DNA of 64,000 bases, taken from positions 274,362 to 338,361 of the forward strand of contig JAHLKC010000028.1 in NCBI GenBank assembly GCA_025449115.1, read 5' to 3'. The DNA is from Chytridium lagenaria (Eukaryota; Chytridiomycota; Chytridiomycetes; Chytridiales; Chytridiaceae). Each line of letters starts with the position of its first letter. Position 1 is the first letter of the stretch. The position numbers and the translations under genes are program-made. A model generated the notes under the pieces. It was not told the DNA's origin, did no database searches, and worked only from the letters and a program-made list of their open reading frames with translations. Shown here one piece after another: positions 1-13,555 of this stretch.

Positions 1-1702
<1,702 letters not shown>

Positions 1703-1749
1703 TCTTTTGACTCCGCTTAGATAGCTGAAAATTGTCACATCAAGTCTGC

Positions 1750-3454
1750 ATGACGGTTCCGTTTCAAGAAGGCCGGCTGGTCATTCAGCAGGTGCGTTTG
1801 GGTTGAATGGAGGCGAGATGCAACTGACGGAGCATTCAGAGACGGCAAGTTCAGAACGATGCCGAGGACTTTATTCGTTCGCATTTGAAAGACTTGCCGA
1901 ATCCCTTCGACTTTGAACGTGACTTGCGGGATGGAGTATTGCTTTGCAAGTAAGATATACGCCGATGCCGTCAATTAAAAGTTCTAGATTAATGAATAAG
2001 CTCGTTCCTGGGTCGATAGGCATGATGAGTTTAACGTCCGAACCATTCAGGCAAATGGAGAACATCAGTCTTTTTTTGCATGCATGTGCCACTATGGACA
2101 TGAAACCGCATGATATGTTCCAAACACTGGATTTGTATGAGGGAAAAACATACACCAAGTATAGCAACCTTAAATATGTATCCTGAGTCTTATTTCAAGG
2201 TTGCGCATTGCTTATTGTGCTTGGCGAAAAAGATGTCAGCAATATTGTTGAGTCACGAAGAGGGCAGTCGCGATCCTTGCCTCCAGCCATCGACGACAAC
2301 GTTTATACCTGACAAAACTTCAACATCATCATCTCATATTTCAAAGGAGATCACGGCTATGATGGGCGTTTGGTGAATTTCAGGAACTTGTGAGTTGTTT
2401 TTGGACTTTCCTCGACTAACACCTGCAGCATCTTGGGGAATGCATAGGCAAAGGCCAATTCGGATCAGTCTACAAAGCTTTTTGCAAAGCGCAGGTTTTT
2501 TTCATGTGAGTCTCTCAAGTTAATGTTGGGCAGGTCGAGTTGTAGCAGTCAAAAAGATTCCGCTCTCCGGTGGGAAAGAAAGTAACTTAGCCGATGTTTT
2601 GGTAGCCAAAAGCAGTTTAGTTCTGATAATTATAGGATGAGGTGCAGACCTTAAATGTCCTGGCGCACCCAAACATAGTCAAATACTTCGGCATCTTTTC
2701 TGAGGCAAAGCAATTCACATCATTTTAGAGTACGAATGGCAAATACAAATATCTGACACGATAGATTTGCAGAGCTAGGTTCGTTACTTTCAGTCATCCG
2801 GCAATACGGGCCCCTTCGTGAAGATCTGCTAGTTCGCGATTTGTGCCCCAGACTTTATCTGGAATAGCCTATCTTCACGCTCATAAATAATTCATTGCGA
2901 TTGAAGGTTTGTTTTCATAAATATCTCACTAGGTAATCATGGTATTAGTGTGCCAACATTCTGTTGACGAAGAATGGTGAGATCAAAATCTAGATTTTGG
3001 AGTGTCTCGAAGGCTGGGAAATAGCTCATCTGATGATGTCGTCGGTAACGCTCTGCGGCAATGTGAATCTCTAACTAATCAGGTACTCCAAATTGGATGG
3101 CGCCTGAAGTCGTAGAATTAAGGGGGTTTGGCCGGCTTCAGACATCTGGTACGCGCTACCTCTTCACGTTCTAATAAAACCAGGAGTTTGGGATGCTGCA
3201 TTACTGAGATGTTAACAGGACATCCTCCCTTTCGTGAAATGAACCAAATGGCCGTTCTTTTTAGTATCGTTGAAGACGCGCATCCACCGCTTCCTATCAA
3301 TATCTCCAAGGTAGCACTGTAGTCTTTCATTATCATCTTACTCTTATAGAATCTTGTAGACTTTCTTCTTCAATGCTTTGTGAAGGACTACAAGATCCGA
3401 CCATCCGCATCCGAGCTTTCTACACACACCTGGTGCAGAGTGCGATCTACCTGA
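1750..3454 (+). CDS. Calponin-homology domain plus SIN/MEN-type (Cdc15/Cdc7/SepH-like) protein kinase
   Basis: N-terminal CH domain of the calponin/transgelin type: DLRDGVLLCK, an intron at about 1949-1989, LMNKLVPGSI, QMENISLFLHACATM, FQTLDLYEGK, an intron, then VAHCLLCLAKK. A linker of about 60 polar residues leads, with no stop other than frame breaks, into a kinase domain: GECIGKGQFGSVYKAF (about 2455), VVAVKKIPLSGG, LAHPNIVKYFG, SGIAYLHAHK, NILLTKNGEIK, NWMAPEVVEL, DIWSLGCCITEMLTGHPPF and a subdomain XI end (CFVKDYKIRPSASEL). The IVEDAHPPLP and ASDIWSLGC signatures are those of Cdc15/SepH/MAP3K-epsilon septation kinases. Stop TGA at 3452. The HRD motif reads HCD in the raw sequence (2893-2901). 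The 5' end is uncertain; ATG 1750 is the first plausible start but a frame break lies before the CH domain. Two genes misjoined is possible but less likely, as the linker stays open. Confidence 0.72.
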
Positions 3455-4313
3455 TTTACTTGTAACGAATCCCTGTGTTATTCAGAGCTTGTTTGTGCCT
3501 TTCCAGTATGTGCATACCGTTTTCTCAAAAAATATATACATAAATAAATTGTACATCGTTAAATCATAATTTTTTGATGGTAGCAAAACACTCCAGATTT
3601 GTTTATCTCTTTACCGCGAGTTTCCTTTGTTGTTTATTGTTTTGTTTTTTTGGCAACTTTTTTTGCGCTCTAAGTTTCCATAATGGAGGAAGAAAAAGAA
3701 ATGTCTGGGATAACCAACAGAAAAAGTAAACCAGCCAAAGAGAATAAAGTCACAGAAATCAGAGGCAACAACAGGTCAAATTTATTCGGCCGGCGCATTT
3801 GGGAGAAGAAAGAAAAAAGAAAGGAGGGAGAGAGGGAGTGAGAACAACAAAAGAACTCAGAAAAAAAAACATAAAGGAAAAAAGTCCCCAAAACCCACAT
3901 GAACAAATTCTCATCCAAAGAGGTTAGGCTTAAAGAGGCAATGTAAAGAAGTAAAGGAGATACATCAAGACGGTCAATCAGAAGAGATGGTGGGTGAAAA
4001 ATTAACACGTTCTGTTTTTTGACTTCAAAGAGAATTTATGTTTTTTGGTTTCTTTCTTTTTTTTTGTTGGTTGCATGGCCACAGCATCAAACTCCAGATT
4101 CCAGGTTAAGAACAAAGAGGGGAAAAACAAGAGCGAAAGACGGTATGGAGCGCCAATAGACCCAGAACGTTCAAATAAACACACACACCCTCCCCAATGA
4201 GACAATTCCTAAAAGTGATATCCTAATTTCTAAAAAACCCCCCCGAAATCACCCATAAGGAGAATAAATCGTTCCAGGGTTTTGTAGCCCCACGCGTCAT
4301 CCCGCGACACTCC
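3455..4313. other. Intergenic, convergent 3' regions
   Basis: Between the kinase stop (+) and the 14-3-3 stop (-). A/T-rich with poly-T and purine runs (about 3640-3680 and 3790-3880). Short ORFs here are low-complexity and match nothing. I see no gene. Confidence 0.6.
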
Positions 4314-5922
4314 TTACTTGGGACCGTCCTCCGCATCCTCAGGCTTGGCGTCGTCGCCCTTGGCCTCTGCGTCGACTGAGACAAAACATTAATAATGAAG
4401 AAAAAAAGCCAATATAGAGCAACTAAAGATGAAAAAACTCACCATCCTGGAGGTCGGATGTCCACAGGGTCAAGTTGTCCCTCAACAATTGCATGATGAG
4501 GGTCGAGTCCTTGTAAGACTCCTCACTGAGGGTGTCGAGCTCAGCAATGGCGTCGTCAAACGCCTGCTTGGCAAGGTGGCAGGCACGGTCGGGGGAGTTC
4601 AAGATCTCGTAGTAGAAGACCGAGAAGTTGAGCGCAAGGCCAAGGCGGATGGGGTGGGTGGGGGCAAGCTCGGTTTGCGCAATGTCAGTGGCAGCCTTGT
4701 AGGCGTCGTGCGCTTGGCTGGCGGCGTCTTTCCTCTTGTCACCAACGGCGAACTCGGCAAGGTAACGGTGGTAGTCGCCCTTCCTGTAAATGTCAAAACA
4801 ACCAAAAATAAAATAAATTCACACATTAGTCCATTTCTGGTCGCTTAAACAAAACATTGCAGAATTAGAAGATGAAACTCACATCTTGAAGTAGAAGACC
4901 TTGGACTCGCCGGCCTCAGCAGCGGGGATGAGGTGGTCGTCAAGGACACTGAGAATGTCTGAGCACACGTCCTGGAGCTCGAGCTCGATCTTGATGCGGT
5001 ACTCCTTGATCTTCTTAACCTGGGACTCGTTGCCCTTGCTCTCCTCCTTCTGCTCGATAGAAGAGACGATTCTCCAGGAAGCACGACGGGCACCGATGAC
5101 GTTCTTGTAGGCGACAGAGAGAAGGTTCCGCTCCTCGACAGTCAGTTCCACACCGAGCTATAACAATGACAAAAAAGGTGATATAAGGGTCACAATGAAA
5201 TGATGTAGGGAAATAACCGCGTCATGCGCAGGTGGTAGAAGGAAAGAAAATGGTTAGCGCGTCGCGTATCAAAGCATCCAAAATAAAAAATAAAATAAAA
5301 GTGAAGAAGGTATCCATTAATTAAAATCTCTTGTCTCACCTTTGCAACCTCCTGCACATTGGCCAATAAGAAAAAATAAATTCATTTTCGAAAAATGAAA
5401 ATTTCAATTAGAAAAATAGAATTAGAAGCAGCCGCAAGCAAATAGAAATGACAGCGAGCACAAAGAGGGAAGACGACGGCCTATGGGATGGATGGGCTTG
5501 ATGAAATAACGAACGTATCCGTCATCATCCATAGTATCCATCCGTAAGCGAGGGAATGCGATGACGGGAGAAAGGGAGAGGGTGGAATAATAACCTTCAT
5601 GTACGCAACCATCTCTGCATAAATAAATATATCAGTTACATCATCATCATCATCAAACTGAATTAAAGAAAACAATCGGATTCCATATTCTTACCATCGT
5701 AACGCTCAGCCTGCTCAGCAAGCTTGGCCATGTAGACCTGATCTTCGCGGGAACCTGCCATAATGAATGGGATAAAAAGGGATGGGCGAGTAAGCCAAGC
5801 GTCCTCACAGTCCTCAGATCGCATCAAAACAACAACAGATTGGCCCTCCATCGGCATTCTTGCAATGCCCAGATGGAGTCCAACGCGAGTCCTGATCCGC
5901 ATCACTCACCCTTGTCGGCCAT
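4314..5922 (-). CDS. 14-3-3 protein
   Basis: Phosphoserine/phosphothreonine-binding adaptor, cytosolic dimer. The whole family sequence can be followed over six exons: start MADK at 5922, [25 protein letters not shown] and EVAK as very short exons, then [34 protein letters not shown], the dimer and helix segments, [33 protein letters not shown] and [19 protein letters not shown]. The last exon (4314-4376) is the acidic tail, ending in a TAA stop. Ligand-groove residues (K, RR and the [10 protein letters not shown] helix) are present. Length is about 255-260 residues, normal for the family. No frame break was found, in contrast to most neighbours. Introns at 4377-4440, about 4780-4885, 5157-5340, 5355-5600 and others; the two mini-exons EVAK and EMVAYMK are notable. 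Confidence 0.96.
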
Positions 5923-7126
5923 TTCTTGTATATAGGGGGGGAAGGTGGTGATCGATTTACGGGAATAGGGAAACTGTTTGATTTTTTGAGGCAAATATTT
6001 TTGAGGGAGGGGGATGGGGGGTTAATAAGGGGCACTTGGATAGAAGACGAGCGTCAATGTAGTTGTGGAAGAGGTCCGATGAAAGAGGGTGCGTGAAGAG
6101 AGATACCCGACAACACCAATGATGTGCTTCTCATGTTGAAGCATTTCTCAGGAGAGAGGGATCATGCAGTGATGGGTGCCGAATAAGGCATATTGCTATC
6201 CTTCCCACGCGATGATGCTGACGATGCAGGGGGTATAGTCGAGAAAGTCCATGGAGTAGTTCCAATCATCTTCCTTCCACCCATTCGCTCTCATCCATCT
6301 TTCCATGACGCCCTCTTCTAAATGAGCATCCGCCGTTTGAAGGGGAACAGGAAGGGTCTGCAACCAACCAACCTTCGCAGAGATTCTTTCACAAAACGGA
6401 AATTTTGAGCCAGAAGAAAAAAAGATTTTTGTTTTGGTCTTCGGAAAGGCTGGCAACACACCAGCATCCAGTTTTCTTGAGGGGTCGTGGTGCTGGAGGT
6501 CACAGAGGTGAAGACAGACCAAAGTGAGTTGGTTAAAGCTTTTCTAAAAATGGTTAATTGCTATTCTATCCTGTGACAGGTTTTAAAGTTTTATTTGTTT
6601 TTGTTGTGAATTACAACTTTTCCATCTCGTTGCCCTATTCATTCAAGATTAAAACATTACGTAGGCAAGGAAAAGATGCTGTTGCCAACCAACCACTCAA
6701 AACGGAATACTTTACAATTAAATATCTTTTTAAATTGAGATGAGAAGACGTCGACGTCTAAATGGTAATTTGTGTTCCTGAGGTTCACACCACCAACAAT
6801 AAAAGTCACGTAGTGACTGCAGTTCATTACAAAATCCTTTGGAAAAAAGACTGTAAGTTGATGGTAAAAAATCCATGTTTATGCTTTGAGAATACGGGTT
6901 TCTGAGGAGGATATGTAAAATAAGAATAATAAAATAAAATAAAATAAGCTAAACATCCATTCCAGGCAATCAACTACCCACAAGCACTCCTCTTTGCTAT
7001 CAAGCCTTTGCATCATACCGCTTCAAACAACTCGCAGAGTTTCTATGTAAATAAAATAAATCGATTTAGAATATGCCTCTCACTAGAAGAACACGCGCAA
7101 AGAAGAAAAAAAAATAGAATTATATA
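5923..7126. other. Region upstream of 14-3-3, no resolved gene
   Basis: Presumably the 14-3-3 promoter plus the 3' part of the unresolved minus-strand gene. On the minus strand at 6196-6522 an open stretch contains EEGVMERWMRANGWKEDDW and YSMDFLDYTP, which look protein-like. I do not recognise them and cannot join them to a gene. From 6540 to 7130 the DNA is A/T-rich, with an AAATAAAATAAAAT run near 6930. Confidence 0.4.
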
Positions 7127-9173
7127 TCAAAAAGCAGGAGCAAAACTCACCGTCACCCTCCCGTCATTCACCGCATCCGGCAAACTCAACGCCACAACTC
7201 CCTTCACAAATCTACACCAAGCGCCATCACCAACCCCACCTTCTCCCCGCCCATCCTCCCTTTCGCGCTCCCAGCACCCCCCAAAACGCCAATCCCAAAC
7301 TCCACACAAGCCTTCCAAATCGTTCCACCTCCCCGTCCTCCCTCTTGACCACCCGTCCAGGCGACGCCAACCGTCGACCACTCACTCCACTCATCCGTAA
7401 AATCCTCAACGATTCCAACGCTTTGACCGCATTGTCGGCGAGCATGGCTGTCTTAGATATGGAGGCGCGACGGGCTAACAGGTGAAGGCCTTGGGTTGCC
7501 CATTCGAGGTATAAGGCGACAAGGATGGCCATATCATCCATTTTGGGGGGAAGAGGGCGATGTGTGAATGACGCAAAGTCAGCACCGACAGCCAACCCCG
7601 AAAGGACGCATCAACCAGTCCTTTACCACTCTAAAATATCACATGTTAAAATATGCGTCTAAAATAAACTTCGATTTTTACCTTTCCCTGTTCACGCTTT
7701 TCTCTCGTCATCTCTGTCTCAACAAACAACCAATATCTCCACGGCAACGATATCATCCACTGCGATACAGCGCGTAAAAGTTCTTCATCAATAGGAAAAC
7801 CAAGGTGTTTCCACGAAGAGTCCGTAGGGTTGAGGATATCCGTGTATTTTGTGGATTTGGTATCAGAAAGGTGGAGATGCGGAGGAGGTCATCATCGAGA
7901 TCACCTTGCATTTCCCAGGTATGGGTGAGGAGGGATCTCATGTCTTCGATGATGGATATGAACTGGTGGAAAATTAGAAAACGTATGGGGTGGAGGTTGT
8001 TGTACCTGCAAAACTCTACCAATATTGTCTTGATAAAGTCGCCACATCGGTACAAGATTCTATGTAAGAGAAAATGGCATTAGAACGTAAGGACCAAATC
8101 CTCTTCGAAACGCGAGGATCAGAAAGTTACCCCCAACTGCTCCAAATCCCCTCCGGAAAGCCACCGCCCCGTCTCCAAATCCCCTCCACAATCGCCCTCA
8201 AATCCTCATACGAATCCCCACCAAACGCGCCATTCTGCAACAACCCCAAATTATACTCCAGCTCCTGCTTCTTGCGTGTCCATACGCGTCTCTGCGCCAA
8301 TGATTTCCAGGTCGTCGTTGTTGTTATGCTGGGAGATGCACGCGCATCGTCTTCGTCCATAGGGTCTGCGGAGGGGGTGGTGAGAAAGGATGCCGGGTAA
8401 AGGTCGAGAGGGTTGTGTCCATGGAGAGAGTTGAAGATTTACGGAGAAGGACGGGGGGCGGGTACGTGGGCAGGCGAGTTTACGAAATTCGTGGTCTTGA
8501 AGGCGGTGAATGGGAGCGTTTGTGAGGTTGCGTTGGTGGGGGAGAACGGGGAGGGAAGTTGGCTTGAGGTTGAGACGTCGTCGACCGTAAGACTTTTGGA
8601 GAAACGAGTGGAGAGACCTGAACCAAGACGACGTGCCTTTGAAGAAGGGCAAACGTTTTGACTCGCCGTTGGACGAGTTGGGTTCAGGGCTTTGTTCCGT
8701 TGCTGATCGTTTCCGCCTAAGTGAACCCATTCTGTAGATGCCGCCGACGTGAATCCGTTATCAGCTGACCGAAACGGGGTTCGCAAAGCTGGTGGTGAGA
8801 TGGTTCGATGTATTGAAGGTGCACGGTCTCGTTTAGGTGAAGCACCGGCGGGGTTTTAAATCGTTGGCAAGTTCTTCCAACGCAATTAGGAGGGTGCTGA
8901 CTGTTGAGCCTAGTGGCAGCCATGGGCCTCGTGATGGGAGGCAAGGGGGGATGGAAATGCAGAGGAGAGAGGGCGATTGGAGGGTGGTAGCTGACTGAAG
9001 GGGACGAGATGTTCAAGGTCAAGAGAGGCCTCCGAGTCTTGGGAAATGAGATCCATGGCGGATGGTTGTTGGGGATGGAAGTGGTGGTAGTGTCGATTGA
9101 CCACCGGATGACAGGTGTTGGCAGAAAGCATGGAATGTTTTGCCGTTGAGTTGATCACTCGACCTTCATTCAC
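7127..9173 (-). CDS. Unrecognised protein, fragmented by frame breaks
   Basis: Not identified. G+C-richer than the surrounding intergenic DNA and open over long stretches in shifting minus-strand frames, which suggests one gene with several indels. Reading from about 9173 leftward: a Ser/Pro/Thr-rich, probably disordered N-terminal region of about 250 residues (with VDDVSTSSQLPSPFSP), an acidic stretch (DPMDEDDARASPS), then a helix-rich body beginning WKSLAQRRVWTRKKQELEYN. Further on are RFLIFHQFISIIEDMRSLL, a Trp-rich segment (AVSQWMISLPWRYWLFVETE) and LVALYLEWATQGLHLLARRA. An intron probably sits near 7620-7680. A helical-repeat scaffold protein (for example a nucleoporin-like solenoid) would fit this look, but there is no diagnostic motif. 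Start, stop and exon structure are uncertain. Confidence 0.4.
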
Positions 9174-9539
9174 CTTGAATGAGGGCGGTGATGATGATAT
9201 GTTGACAAATGGATACGCAAAGTTCTAAAGACTTTATTCAAGATGCTGGTGGTGAAAACAGGGCCTGATGGTTCTTCCGCCAGCTGCACGCTTTGTTCGT
9301 TGCTCCTTGGCAAAAGCAACAACTTGCGCAGCTTCAAAAAAATTCCTGGTTGATAAACTCATTCGGACTTGACATTAAGCTGTTGTTTCCATGTTTATAG
9401 ACCGCGAAAAAAGGTGCGAACCAAAAACAAAAAGAGTGAATGATAAAAAAAAAAAAAGAGAGACGTCTTTATTTTCCTGAGGCCGAACGAGATACACTCT
9501 GGACCAAATTTACGAAAAAGATTTCCTTACTACATGCGT
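9174..9539. other. Intergenic
   Basis: Between the septin stop and the unresolved gene, both on the minus strand. Contains a 12-base poly-A run near 9450. No gene or RNA seen. Confidence 0.5.
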
Positions 9540-11276
9540 TTATGTTCTAGTCACAATTGGCTCATTCCTCCGCGAGGCTGCGACGAGCTCCTCGAGTTCC
9601 TCCTCAAGAGTCTTCACCTGCTTGTGGTGGGACTCAAGATCTGCGTTCAAGCGATCCCTCTCAGAGATGAGCTGTCATAAAATAATAAAACGAAACATTT
9701 AGTAAACGTGAGTTCCATACGTTAAGACACCTATAGTTTAAGGTGACATAACAAGAATCATAAACTCACCCTCTGCTCCCATTGCCTAAACCTATTTTCT
9801 TCCATACGGACCTGCTCCGTAAACCTCTTACGAAGAGCCTCCTCCTCCTCCTTCATCTTCGACTCCACAGCCTTCCTCGCCCTCACTCCAGGGTCATCAT
9901 CGGAACGGCCCTCAGCGGTAAGCTTTATGGAACGGAAGTTCTCGTAATGGTGTTCCTCGGTCATGGAAATAAGATCGTGCATGTGGGTACGGATAAGGAG
10001 GTTGCGGAGTTTCTTAAAGTCGCAGTGGTTTTCGTTCTCGACTAATACAGTGTGAGTATGGCAAAAGAGAAAAGGAGGTACTGAACCTTCGGCAACACCC
10101 CACAGGTATTGACGTCCACGGACGGGAGCGCCGTTAACCATAACATCGGTTTCACTAGAAATCACGGAGAAGGGCATAGCGGACTATAACCCAAAGTTAG
10201 CCATATGGACGTAATTACCATCAAATCTTACGAGAATGCTGTTGTTGCGGCGGGTAGTATCCTCGTCGTCACTGTGGATTGGAGGGCTGAAGACCTGAAT
10301 TCCATGGAAAGCAATAGAATCCCTGATACGGTCCTTGTAGGCGAGCATGTCGGCGGGAGTGACAGTGTCAGCCTTGGCAACAACGGGAATAAGGTTGACC
10401 CTGGTACTGAGCTGCTTCATGACCTCCACGTCGAGAGGGCGGAGGCTATGCAAAACAGTAATGTTTTGTAAATATCAATGCACTACCATTCTTAAAGTCT
10501 AATCCGACTAAAAGCATGAAATAAATATACCTGTGCCCGGTGGGAGGAATAAAGTAGAGACAGACGTGGACACGAAGATCATCGGCCTTATTCCTCTGTG
10601 CCTTTGACTCATGGTGCATATAAAGCTGGTGCTGCTCATCAAGGAACTCGATAATGGGCACCCAGCAATCCTGGTTGTTAACGTAGTCTCCGAATCCAGG
10701 GGTGTCAATAACAGTCAGTCTCACGTTGAATCCCTTCTCTTCAATCTCTGCAATAAGAATTAGCGCAAAAGGTCAGCTCCGACAATATCTTTTCAAACAG
10801 CTTTATAAATAATTACCGGCGCGAACAACGTCAATTTGAACAGTCCTCTCCAGTTGCTTTGTGTGCCTCGTTTCAGGCTTCTTGTATTCTCTGAGGAGTG
10901 TGGTGAAGAGCGTGTTGATGAAAGTTGACTTTCCAAGACCGGATTCCCCTGTAAACGAATGTGTAAGATGCTGAGACACTTATGTAAGCTTCCAGTACGC
11001 CTCTATGTGCGATCATGCTCTTTTAGGCTATTCCGTTGTCATGTCTTCATGATTCGCTATAATTTGAATCCTGTCCAGTTCCCATTCATCCAGAAGCATG
11101 ATCGTACTCTTTGCTTGATATCCGGTGAGGCATGATCGCATGATCGCAACGTCTCTTGAATGCTCATCAGAATACATACCAACGACCATGACGGTGAAGT
11201 TAGTTCCTTTTCTTGAGACGATCCTGTGCATCTGGTTGGGCAGGTTTGCCACGCCAACAAGCGTAGAGAACTTCAT
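9540..11276 (-). CDS. Septin GTPase (Cdc11/Cdc12-like)
   Basis: Filament-forming GTPase of the septin ring. Start at 11276 with the classic N-terminal polybasic lead-in ([20 protein letters not shown]) before the G domain. G1 is [12 protein letters not shown] (about 10940), G3 [11 protein letters not shown] (about 10700), G4 AKAD (about 10370), and the septin unique element follows ([10 protein letters not shown], then [18 protein letters not shown]). The C-terminal extension is a coiled coil ([21 protein letters not shown], then [20 protein letters not shown]), ending VTRT with TAA at 9540. About five introns. Length about 400-420 residues. A C-terminal coiled coil is typical of Cdc3, Cdc11 and Cdc12 types, not Cdc10; the exact orthologue cannot be fixed by eye. 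Downstream of VMA5 on the same strand, about 370 nt away. Confidence 0.93.
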
Positions 11277-11644
11277 CTTGCTGTTAAACTGTATGATACA
11301 GTTGGAGGCGTAGAGCGAATGTGTGATGCTGCTGGTGTCAAAAGGATGTGCTGTTTATAGACGAAAGTCCAGAGATCGTTAGCGACCAGCGACTAGCGAT
11401 TGATGAGGAGAGGAGTGCTGTAACAAAAGAATCTCTCGCTTTTTCCAATTGGTGATTCAACGGTCGGTTACACTGTCCTCTTTATAAAGACATTCTCCTT
11501 TACAGTGACAGCGGTTTGCGGCCAGTTTCTTCGACGAGACAAAAAAGGCCACTAAATATTCGCTGGGTGATAGTAGTAGATTGCAATGTAGTCAAACGAT
11601 GTATTGGTATTTGAGTTAAGACGAACAAAGGGGGGAAAAGCCAT
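11277..11644. other. Intergenic, VMA5 3' end and septin promoter
   Basis: About 370 nt with no open frame that matches anything. Presumed septin promoter and VMA5 terminator. Confidence 0.5.
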
Positions 11645-13422
11645 CTATTGGGATACCCAGAACGCCGGTATTGAGAAAAGCACAGCAGGACAATAATCCT
11701 TCTCTCCAAGCAACAGTTGCAAATTCTCTTCCAAATGTTCATCCTCCTTAGCATTTCCTGCGCCCCCGAGACGTGCGTAATGCGCGTTAATAGCGTCACG
11801 AACTTTCTGATCCTGTCGAGGTTTGGTCTAAAGGAAGGTGAGACTACATAAAGCGAGTATTATCGGGCTTGGTACCTTAATTAACATAGGTTGGAAGTCT
11901 GGAGGAAGACCGTATCGAAGCACGCTTTCAACATACAGACGTACAACTTTGGCGTGGATCCAGCATGCAAAGAGTTCGCCGAAATTGGTCTTGCAGAGAC
12001 GGAGAAGAGTAGCCTGAATGACACAAACGGTTAGATGTATACATATATGACTTAAATATTTTACCAAAAGCTCCTTCTCCGTGTTTGCTGAATCTGCCAT
12101 CTCCTTCTTCTCTTTCGCCAAAAGCTCCTCGTTCCACTTGAAATCGCGGACGACAAATCTTTTCAAATTATGATTATGAATAGCAAGTTCCATCGGATTA
12201 TATTACTCACCTCTTCTCTCTTGCCTTCAGCGTGAACTCCTCAACGATACGATGGAACAGAGTTACGCTGTAGAGGAGGTATTCATCATCTTCCGTGATT
12301 TTTCTACAAACAAAATCATCAATCTTTCTTATCTTAACATATCGAGAACGAGAATGCACTCACTGTGCGGATCGAGGTACTACCATCTGGGTCAATGTTT
12401 CATAAGAGTTGATCCATTCTGTTTCGCTTGACCTTAGAATCGCATAAGAAAGCACAATAGCGATAATGCCTACTTTGGAACAGCGACCAGCCGGTTGTTA
12501 AGTACTCCGAATCCCAAATAAAATATTCCTTCTTCACAAGACCGTTCAAGCTCCTCACAGAAAGATTACCGCTGTAAGAAAGTCAGCAAACATCGAATGA
12601 TACATTAGTTGTACCCTTGCTTTCGTTGCATGCCTGCTAGCTGCGTCTTAACCGTAGTGTAAGTCTGCATTTTCGATTTCATGAGTGTATCAATTGACGT
12701 CACTTCCTATAACCACATAAGCATGCCGCGAATGTAAACCCTCTACTTGCGCAATGAGCTCTGTTAGCTCCTTCAACGATTTGTCTGCGCGATATTTCAT
12801 AGTGTTCCATTGAAACGTTTTCAAGTATTGGTCAATACTTCCTAATATACGTTAAGAGTTTTTGAAAATATAGGGCGGCATACGATCATTAACGACAAGG
12901 TTTTGTCTCCATCTATCAAGGTCACCGCCAAGAAGTGTACGCATATTTTCGGCAATCTTGATTGTGATGGATTCGTAGGCGGCGTCGGCTTTCGCAAGAT
13001 CGTCGAAAGAACGACGAGGGTATCAAGGGTGCCAACCTGAGTGAAAAACACGAGTTGAAGAAGGTCGGTGAGAAGTGGGAACTCCATCAACGTTTTTAGG
13101 TAAAAAGGGGAGGCTCTCTTCCTCATTTCCATCGTCGCTTATTATACTGGCCATTCTTCAATAGCTGACTTCATGAGTCTTAAGTAAGGCTTCAAATATT
13201 AATCGGCAGCGTATCAAACGCGCTTCCTCCGTTGCTTCCGATAATATCTTCATCCCATGCACCGCCATGGGATCTGTTCCCCACCTTAAAGTCGGGCAGG
13301 GTGAATGTAAAAAGCTCTGCAAGGTCGTTTGTCTTTGACGCAATCTTTTCACGCAGCTTTGATGCGGCATCAGCCTTGGTAGGATCGGCAGGAGCCGACA
13401 GCAGGAAGATGGAGGAGGCCAT
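11645..13422 (-). CDS. VMA5: V-type proton ATPase subunit C
   Basis: Stator subunit C of the vacuolar H+-ATPase V1 sector, which bridges V1 to V0 and regulates reversible disassembly. Start MASSIFLLSAP at 13422; exon 1 ends LAELFTFTLPDFK at 13285. An intron of about 248 nt (13037-13284), long for this genome, precedes VGTLDTLVVLS, ESITIKIAEN and the rest. Later exons carry the family signatures FVVRDFKWNEELLAKEKKE, LLRLCKTNFGELFACWIHAK and LYVESVLRYGLPPDFQPMLI. The last exon ends CPAVLFSIPAFWVSQ with TAG at 11645. A frame break lies in the second exon (LSDDLAK reads LSTILRK from loss of one G). About eight introns. An in-frame upstream ATG at 13557 would add 45 residues and overlap the BRX1 start, so 13422 is preferred. 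Divergent from BRX1, 133 nt apart. Confidence 0.93.
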
Positions 13423-13555
13423 GTTATTGTCGCTCGTTCGTTGGTCAAAGTTCCTCAACACAATATTTAAGGTCGTACCAAATTCTCCATCACCAAGTCC
13501 ATGAAAAAAACGGTTTTTTTTTTTTCGAAAGCGACAAGTCAACCATTTATTCAAC

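Noticed and set aside
4429..4848. Plus-strand ORF of 139 residues
   Set aside because: It lies antisense to the 14-3-3 exons and has no homology of its own; it is a shadow frame.
13192..13284. An apparent 80-100-residue insertion in V-ATPase subunit C after PDFK
   Set aside because: The sequence starts with GTGGGG and ends with CACTCAG, and exon joining restores the continuous family motif FKVGTLDTL, so it is an intron.
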